A DNA stretch of 64,000 nt, taken from NCBI GenBank assembly GCA_047495785.1, contig JBLDXI010000007.1:1364001-1428000 (forward strand), in the 5' to 3' direction. The DNA is from Lepidodermella squamata (Eukaryota > Gastrotricha). Under the pieces are notes generated by a model, which was not told the DNA's origin, ran no database searches, and was given only the letters and a program-made list of their open reading frames with translations. The translations under genes and the position numbers were made by a program. How positions within the stretch are numbered: position 1 is the stretch's first letter; each line of letters starts with the position of its first letter. Of the stretch, positions 56,446-64,000 are shown one piece after another.

Positions 56446-57426
56446 GGGTCGCCAGCCTATGAACTCTGGCCTTGGAGTGAACCGCCGAGTTTGGGTCCTG
56501 GAGAGTGGCTATGTGGTGCTGGAAAGAATCAGTTTCAAGATTTTGGGGTGGACGTCAACAATCATATCCTGTGTGAAATTCCCACATCTCAGTCTTACCC
56601 TCAAAACTGTCGATTCACGCCATCTGGTCGCGAATACAATGGAAGAATGACAACAACGTCAAGTGGAGCTTTATGCGCTATGTGGAACGGGACTGAATAT
56701 GACTCAGCGGCAAAAAGCTTTCCTGAACTCCACGTGTTTCACCGATACTGCAGGAACCCTGACATAGCTCGAATGCCGAAAGGGCCTTTCTGCATGAGAG
56801 AGGATAGCAAAACTAAGCCTGAATACTGCGATCTGCCCCCAATGTGCCCTGAATCGGATTGGGCACAGGGCCAAGTTTTTAACAACCCATCCATTCCTTT
56901 TGCAACCATAAGTCCTACTAATGACTCTTATGAGTGGACAACTCAACAATTTGATTTCAAGGCTAACGGAATCTGCAGCTTGGACATGAGTAACTGGTGC
57001 CCTTATTACTTTGGAGGGAGTTGCTACGTAATATACAAGATGCCAAGATTTCACGCCGAAGCTAAGGCTATTTGTCAGCAAACTAATTCTCACCTGCTAA
57101 CAGTTGAAAGTGAAGCCGAACAATTGTACATCAACAGCGTAATAATGAGTCAAGGAGCAAAATGGATGGCCGCTTTGTACGGCTATCACTTGGGCTTGCA
57201 ACGGCGTAATTCAAGTGACATGTTTACGACTTGGGATACCGGAACTCCAGTTACCTTTACATTTTACATGCCAAACAGACCGTATCCTTTCAGCAATGCT
57301 TTTGCAGCTGCGGCGGAATGCGTCTACTTCGGGTATCATGACAGACAGTATTCCAGCGAGTGGTTCGATGAGGCTTGCACTGGGCTTGACGCGTACCCCA
57401 TATGTGAAATCGAGTTGGCTGGTTGA
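56446..57426 (+). pseudogene. PAN/C-type-lectin/kringle protein, copy 2, 5'-truncated
   Basis: Begins abruptly inside the second lectin domain, then has the kringle (six Cys, RYCRNPD, GPFC, EYCD) and a complete third C-type lectin domain (CYVIY...WFDEAC...YPICEI) to the stop at 57424. 56446-57064 repeats 45270-45888 with a few percent difference. No signal peptide or start; LINE sequence precedes it. The first in-frame ATG is at 56491. It could only be expressed as a truncated protein. Confidence 0.8.
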
Positions 57427-58070
57427 TACTAATACTGAGGCCATCAGTCGCAATCTGAATGACTATGTAGAGTAATAATAAATTATCATTTCTCTCAAAT
57501 CTCTCATTCTATTCTGTATGATCTTTCTGTACAATAACTTGAAATGAAGTGCACAGATTCTGCCTTAGAACCAATGAACCAAGAAACATGTATAAGTCTG
57601 CAAATAAAACCTTGATTTTTGCCTTCAGACCCCGGGAAGAGTCTAAATGGTCGGCCTGATTCCTGGGCAATAATGTTGCAGGCGAACGACGCTTGTTTTT
57701 CTCCGCAAAGAATACGAATATTATCATTTTTTTCGAAACCAAAAGCCGCTTGTCGGTCTAAAACTATCTGTAACGCCAAAGGGCTCTGCTCAGTACGCTA
57801 TGAATAAATTGAACCCCTCGTTTGATTATAAAGTAATATAAAGACCAACGATACGCCAGGAAAGATTGGCCGGCTTCCAAGCCACAGCGCCCACTGCAAC
57901 AGTTACCAGTTCTGGAAAATCACGAGCAAAGGCGGGAAGGCAATCATGTTGGCCCAGTTTCAATATTCCGCGTTTCGGAGAAATAAATGAAAAATTGCTG
58001 AGTGCCTTTCCTGCAAGTCCAGAATTCAATAATTTTATTATTCCTAAATCTCCCATTTTGTGAAAAGTAT
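57427..58070. other. spacer between lectin copy 2 and protease G
   Basis: 3' flanks of two convergent loci. Nothing else recognised. Confidence 0.55.
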
Positions 58071-59069
58071 TTAAAATCGACTGGTTATGTCTCTGATCCA
58101 AAAAATGACTTCGGGAGTAATCGCAGACCCGGCTTGAATTTCAGAAAGCCTCCCAGTGAGTCTGTAACTGAACCCCAAGCTGGTCATGCCAACAACCGTC
58201 CATTTCCGGCCTACAACAGCACCAAACGGCTCATCAACGGCAGCCCACGCACCCCCAGAATCGCCGTCAAGCGTCCCACTTGTCGCACATACTTGAACAT
58301 TACTGTCAAATTTCGGGTAATGAAAATCTATGCATGTCTGGCCAGGGAGCAAAGTTCGCGATATTTTCTTCAGAACATTAGGAAAGAGGCCGAGTTCATT
58401 TTTACCCCAACCAGCTATCACCACCCCGCTGTGGAGCCTTGGTGGGCTTGTCGGCATGCAAATCGGATTGAAAAGATTAGTGTAGTACGGCAAAGGAGCT
58501 AGAATAACAATTTAATCCATTGAAGAAATAAGGGAAAATTAATTACGGATGATTTTGATCAGTGCAAGGTCATAGGAATGGGCTTTCAAGGGGTATTCAG
58601 GCTGCTTGAAGTAAACAAGGTCAACACCTGGCCTCATTTCGCGTCGTTCCTCAAAATTCCTAGGTGATACTGTAGTGCCTCCGAAAAAGAGCTGAACCTT
58701 GTAAAGAGGGTCAAGGTAGGAAAAGCAATGCTGAGCCGTCAGAACCCAGTGGAGGTCTATCAACGCAGCTCCGCATCGTCTTCTCACATCAATACCCGTT
58801 ATGGTGTTATAACCTTGAAGGACAACAAGAACTTGGTACGGAAATTGTCCTGGTACCGCGTCTGCACCATTGACAATCCTTGCCGCAGCGTGATTGCGCT
58901 GCTTACGATAATAAATCCCAAACCGGCTAAAATTGCTACCGAAGTCGTGAGGATAATCGTAGTTATCCAGCGTTGAACCAAAGCCGCATTTTTCTGGATC
59001 GAAGGCATCGATTGCGGCTTCGATAACCTCAGCTAACGTAAATAGGATAATGAATTCTTGAACCTTCAT
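58071..59069 (-). CDS. secreted S1-family serine protease (protease G)
   Basis: Exons 59069-58547 and 58498-58071 join over a 48-bp intron in phase 1, 316 residues. The start at 59069 (MKVQEFIILFTLA) gives a signal peptide; the frame is open to 59165 but the upstream part is not signal-like. Propeptide Cys in KCGFG, activation site R-IVNG, His in LTAQHC (Ala to Gln before the catalytic His), Asp in HSYDLAL and Ser in GDSGG are present. It has the same gene structure and upstream element as the array at 1.8-12.4 kb, 46 kb away, so it is an outlying member. Confidence 0.9.
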
Positions 59070-59138
59070 TTTATTAGATAAGGCTTCAATGTACCTAGTT
59101 TTTAAATTAGATATGCAGCAGACAATCATTTGGTGAAA

Positions 59139-59158
59139 AATTATTCCTCGCACGTCAT
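59139..59158 (-). promoter_or_regulatory. shared upstream element of protease G
   Basis: The minus strand reads GACGTGCGAGGAATAATTTT, 70 nt before the ATG. It matches the protease C element at about 16 of 20 positions. Confidence 0.45.
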
Positions 59159-59432
59159 TATACATCTTGCTCTTTAGTCACAGAACTGAAATTATTTCGC
59201 TATTTAGAAGAATTTCCTTTTGCAGTATTGTAATTATTGTACTCAAGGCCACAATATTTGTATTTTCATCGGATTTATATAGTCACGTTTCAGCAGTGTC
59301 CAAAAAATATTTGGCCGCTTTTCATTGATAGGATTTTATTTTGAAATTTCTCAAAAATAACGAATTGAAAATAGAGCGAAAACAGCATGAAAAACTTGTA
59401 AATCACTTGGATTGCGGTTAATGTGCATATGG

Positions 59433-61688
59433 TCAGTCGTGATAACTGCTAATAGCTGGGCCAATACGTTGATTCGAACTGCCGGATGATTTCACAGCCA
59501 GAGCGTTGGCATGGTCAGCCTCAGCGCTACCATCTTCCTCGCGGCTATCTTCGTCGACAGTACTCTTATATTCCGAGCCAATAATTTCCGAGTTGATGCA
59601 TTTCACGATATTAGCATGAACGTTATTGATCGTTTGCGAGCTCGTGCTGTTATCAAGTAACCGCTTAACGGCTGCAAATGAGCCAGTGTATGAGCAGGTG
59701 AAGTTGTAAAACTCGTTCCGCGACAAAAATCTAAACATATTAACATGATGATAAAAAATGAGGATAAGGATGTAAATGTAATATTAGGCTTACTCGCAGC
59801 ACTTCTTCGAACGAGAAGTCAATGGGTCGTTGCAAACGTCTAACAACTTCGAATCGTTTCGCATTGAGTCTAATATTGTCGTGATAGTCGATGGCATGCA
59901 CATTCCGCCGGTTTTCTTATATATTCGAGGCATTTCGCATTGGTCTGCTCCTCCGAGGATAATGCCGTTGATATAGTTACGCTCATTCGGCCGAGGGAAG
60001 ACCTTTCATATAAACATTTATTCTGCCTTGAATCAAATTTCTCTGTGAAATTTACCTCTACCATGACCAGGCACATCTCATCCGCTGTATTCTTGCCAAA
60101 GAAGGTCCATTTGTCGCGTTCTTCCGACGAGAAGATACATTCAAGGATAAAGTTGTCACCAGGCTCGACTTCCAGAGCATCCTCCGGGTGCCAATCGATG
60201 ATTGTTGGCCTGTCGTAGAAGTAGGGTTCGCTGAACACGACGATTTTCGTTCCATTCGCCTTTTCCAAGGTCAGCTTAGCTCGTCTCCCCAGAGTATGCA
60301 TGTGCATTAGCAGACTGATGATTTTGAAAGATGTTGAATTTCTGCCCATCGTTTGTTGGCTGCAGCTTGTCGACCGAAACATACTACCTACCACCGAGGA
60401 CATCTTCGAGTTGGGCGGGATGGCTATGTCGCCTTGACCTGGTCGAATCATGGTTATGCTGTGCTTTCGTAGCTGCGTGGTGTAGTAGATTTTCAACCCG
60501 GAGGTATCTCGTAGGCCAGATTTAAGCAAAGGGTTGTTGTAATGTATCTGCATGATAACTTTTCGATACGAACTCTTGCCCATCATCATGCCAGCCTCAG
60601 GTGGGAAACAACGGCCTTTCATTCCGAAAGCCCAGGCGATATTTTGGTCCCTGCATTCATAAGGCTCTATTCCGCATTCGGTTGGAACTGAGTAATTGCC
60701 AGTCTTGTTGATCTCGGCTTCTAGAGCTGGCGAGTCGCAGATGAACAGGATGAGATGATGCATGACCTGAGGGTTATCGATTATCGGCTCCCACTGTTAA
60801 AGAGACGAATATTTCTCATTTGCAAACAAAAGTGATTATATCTAAACCCGCCTTAAAGATCACCGTTCGCGCAAATTTATGGTACCAAAAATTCAAATTT
60901 TAGCGCGCGCACGCTTAGTCGAAATTGTAACCAAATTATACGCCACGCGCGGTTTAATTGCGAACTTTAACACCAACCTCAAGGAATTCTGTATCGGCTC
61001 CTAGCGTACGGTGACTTTTCTTAATTAGAGTTCACAGGTATCAAACTTACAGCAATAATATGATAATCCTGATCTGCTGGGACTTCCATGGTTTGGCAAA
61101 AGTAGTTGGTTTCAATAGTGGGGATCGTCGTCTCGTTGAAGCGAAGAATCAACGTTTTCACATCAGCTGACTTGATCGCTGGGCACCAGTCGCTCGTATC
61201 GTTCATCTTCTTTTTGCATGAATCGATGTCGCGCAGGAAGCGCAAGTCGTCCGTGCATCTCGCTGATCCAATAGGTTCGCAAACACCAGGATGCGAGAGT
61301 TGGCTCCGGTCTGTTATTTCTGGCGTTGCGCCCTTTGCCCACACGCAGTTGGGATCGCCAAGTTCCTGGCCGTTGGTTCTCCCATCGCCGTCCGAATCAG
61401 CGTGGCATAGGCTTTTGGTCCAAGTTTTTTTGTTTGCGAGAAACGCTCGTCCAAACTTGTTCAGGGGACCTATTTGAGGTAAAAATTAGAGTTTACAAGC
61501 TGATCAGCTTGGATTCGAAAACCTGTTCCCATGACGTATTCATGGCCCAAGCCTTGCCAGGTTTCTTGAGGGTCGCATGGTGAAGGAATTTTGTCGCCAT
61601 TGGGAATCAATTGCTGAAAATCAGGAAACGCGAGAGAAATCGCACCGAAGGTGGCCAGAAGCAACACTTGGTAAGTTGACATCTTCAA
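59433..61688 (-). CDS. secreted copper type II ascorbate-dependent monooxygenase with temptin-like N-terminal region
   Basis: Five minus-strand exons, 61688-61523, 61469-61051, 60793-60056, 60002-59794 and 59730-59433, give 609 residues with consistent phases. A signal peptide is followed by a temptin-like Cys region (CHADSDGDGRTNGQELGDP, C.W, SHPG) and then the two PHM/DBH-type domains. Copper ligands are all visible: HH in VMHHLILF, His in MQIHYNNP, H.H in LMHMHTLG, and Met in DEMCLVMV. Family members hydroxylate phenylethylamines or peptidyl-glycine; the substrate here is unknown. The last exon is a Ser/Asp/Glu-rich tail. The introns of 53 bp in exons 1-2 and 3-4 are frame-neutral or nearly so and easily missed. 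The 3' end is duplicated at 45889-46284. Confidence 0.87.
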
Positions 61689-62881
61689 CGATTTTTTGCA
61701 AAATGTTAAACTGTCTTTTTTCCAGGTATTTATATACTAACCCTTTTCCGCATCATTTTTTTCTGATCCTAGTATTAAGACAACAGAGTAGCAGCTAATT
61801 GCCCACGCCGTTGTTATTTTTTGTCTGGAAAACAGCATTTTATAGGAGCATAATTTGAGCGCTCCTATCCAAATAATGTTTTCATTGCATGAATAATCGT
61901 GGATAGCCTATTTTTGTTGAGGAGCGCGTGTGCATATTGTAAATATAGCATTAGCATTATGTAATGGAAAATGCGAGAAAAACATTCTGATTCAACAATT
62001 CAAAGGTGGAGTCACGAGCCGGTCAAAAAAAATTTGAAACAATTTCAGCCCAGTTCGTGATAATAACAGCTCATATTGATTCATCATTGGAGTAAGGCTT
62101 ACACGCTTCAGAATTCTCATGCGCACTCGAAAACTGTATGAAGGTTCAAAGCCCAATTATGGACATGAACAATAACTCTCTACCCGCAGTTTTTGACCGG
62201 CTTTCCGGGCAACCACTAGCCTATTTTTTATGACGATTATTTCAGGGTATGAATAAAAACTGTTCATCTGATAATAACGAGGGCAAAAATTCTGCTGGAC
62301 ACCATACATTTAAAATTAACAAAAAATCATCATAGTTTATTTCGGAAATTTCAGTTTTCATCGATCCGCTGCATCCTTGCATATGGATGAAGTCACATGG
62401 CAACACTACTGGACTCAAAGGAAAATAATGGAAATGAAGAACAAGAGAAAAGATGCGATTTAAGCATTTCTCTTCCAATTGAGCTCTTGAAACCAGACGG
62501 ATGAGATCGGTGCATGACGACAGGTGGTTAAAAGTTGAAAGAAAGTGTTTTCACTGTCGTGACGTGCATGCTATTATTATTCCAGAAAATATGGCGTTTG
62601 GCGTTTAATTATTGATTCATGGAGCTATTATGTGGTTAGCGTTGCCATTACACTTGCCATTGCCGTTACACTTTTCCTGGTATCTTGACATTGGTCAGTG
62701 GCGAGGGGGTGTTTAGTATTGCATCGCCCAGGGTAGCATTCCTACTACGTCTAGATCACGCCTCCAGGCTTTTATTTCCGTATGCAGTGGGCGTGTCTAC
62801 ATCAACATTTTGATTTGCAAGTTTACCACTTGATTCATTGTAAGAGCTGCTAATTCCGCAAAAATTCTTTCGCAATTTGAC
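61689..62881. other. divergent spacer between the monooxygenase and the last gene
   Basis: 5' flanks of two divergent genes. No repeats or RNAs recognised. Confidence 0.5.
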
Positions 62882-64000
62882 ATGATTCGTGATTGGTTTG
62901 GATTTATCACCATAGGTACGAGCCTCTTCATCCGTGATATTTCTTGGTCTTCATAGAAATTCTTCCTGTTCTAGTTATTTTTGGCTGTTATCATTACGTT
63001 GAACCCCAAATTTGCCCCGGTGGAGTCTATCAGCCCCTTTTGTCGTTCACTAACACGGCAACGAGAGCATCACAGTGGGACTACTACTATTTCGCGAGGT
63101 TGAACAACAGTCAGCAAGACCAGGAAACAACTCGACTCGTCTCGAAGTGGTCGCCAATGAGCGGGGCAATCTGGACTAATGAGGTTAAATCCTTCAAGTT
63201 TAAATGAAATACAAATGCAGCGTATGTTCCTCTACACAGCCTTTTGCTCTTGATGACTTTTACATCGAAGTCACTATGAAAATGGCATACACTTACGAAC
63301 CATCGGGCTGGGCATTGGTCATATCTAACGAAGCGGGGATTGTTCGACCGTCCAACGACATTTTGACTTATGTGGACGGGCAAGAGTATGGCGTTCAGCG
63401 TAGTGCTCACCTGGGTAAGGCATGAATAGATCCCTGATTTTAGAGTGGTTCATGACCGGGTTTGTAAAGGGCTGACTGTGTTCGGAATTCCTCGCTCCTA
63501 CCTCGTTTCGGTCAAACTTTTGCAGACGGTGAATTCTACGATATGGTTCTCGGATGGACTAACAGATGAGTTGGTGTTTGTTTCAAAAGCTTTTCTCGAC
63601 AAATACTTCAAGGCCAAGTCAACGTGGAGATTTCGAGTTCAATCAACAACGGTGACTATAACAACTTGTCTATTCAACACCACAGATTGCGCTTCGACAG
63701 TAGTCGGCTTCAACATTCCGAGATCACTGCAATCCGTTTTTGCTGGCAATCCACTCCGGCTTGGCGTGACTGCTATGAATAGGGAAGCAAATTCAATTGT
63801 TGACATATACTCAGTCGAAGTTTGGGACTGTGGGCCTCAAGACGTCACTACACCTACTCCAACAGTAATTCTTCATTAGTAGGAGGGAAGACTTACTAGT
63901 GTTGATTTTCAGGTTAATCCATCCTCACTAATGTGTAACAATGGTATTCATCAGCCGCAATGGTCCTATTCGCAACCATCTGATTTGACTGATTATTGGG
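62882..64000 (+). CDS. unrecognised secreted protein (3' partial)
   Basis: Deduced exons: 62882-62915, 62957-63183, 63240-63414, 63446-63864 and 63913 to the window end. A hydrophobic N-terminus (ITI/EILPVLVIFG across the first junction) suggests a signal peptide. The body of about 270 residues is rich in beta-type segments with Cys in ICPGG, VCKG, TCLF, DCAS and WDCG. A Thr/Pro linker (TTPTPT) follows, and the next exon begins another segment. The pattern suggests an extracellular beta-sandwich domain plus linker, but no family was recognised. The third intron would be only 31 bp, so that junction is doubtful; frames on both sides are nevertheless consistent. Confidence 0.65.

Overview
The window looks like a gene-rich, repeat-studded piece of an animal nuclear genome. 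The best guess is a nematode or a similar small invertebrate. Most introns are 41-56 bp with TTTCAG-type acceptors, there is a U1 snRNA whose 5' end matches the metazoan form, eukaryotic tRNAs include an intron-bearing tRNA-Tyr, and the genes are animal families: S1 proteases, a neprilysin-like M13 peptidase, a Cys-loop receptor, kringle/C-type-lectin proteins and a copper monooxygenase. The species is not identified.

Layout. 1-1.2 kb (+): 3' part of a Gly/Tyr-rich repeat protein cut up by dibasic sites. 1.8-12.4 kb (-): six tandem two-exon S1 serine protease genes, four intact and two pseudogenes, interrupted by an M13 metallopeptidase gene. A seventh protease lies at 58.1-59.1 kb. All seven carry a similar upstream element, weakest in the second. 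12.6-15.9 kb: 17 tRNA loci with 17 different anticodons, plus a U1 snRNA gene. 16.9-30.3 kb: three paralogues with RING, B-box-like zinc, coiled-coil and ankyrin-repeat parts. Two are on the minus strand and the third is divergent from the second. Their introns and spacers hold a MITE with 218-bp inverted ends and an 8-bp target duplication, an inverted pair of tRNA-headed SINE-like elements, and a hammerhead-like motif. 30.7-33.3 kb: nested inverted repeats, a 666-bp foldback palindrome, an ankyrin fragment and DNA-transposon debris. 33.4-35.4 kb (-): an intronless membrane-anchored MACPF protein. 35.4-43.4 kb: mostly repeats and a decayed LINE. 43.9-45.9 kb and 56.4-57.4 kb (+): two broken copies of one PAN/C-type-lectin/kringle gene. 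50.5-51.6 kb (-): a Cys-loop receptor subunit. 53.3-56.4 kb: Ty3/Gypsy and LINE fragments. 59.4-61.7 kb (-): a secreted copper type II monooxygenase with a temptin-like N-terminal region. 62.9 kb to the end (+): start of an unrecognised secreted protein.

Working together. The proteases are paralogues of one expansion with a common candidate promoter element, so they are probably co-expressed, perhaps as digestive or secreted enzymes. The RING/ankyrin genes are an independent local expansion. The lectin and monooxygenase sequences record a segmental duplication followed by a 2.4-kb deletion in one copy. No metabolic pathway is encoded.

Exon boundaries were deduced by hand from reading frame, splice dinucleotides and comparison among paralogues inside the window. 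No database search was possible.
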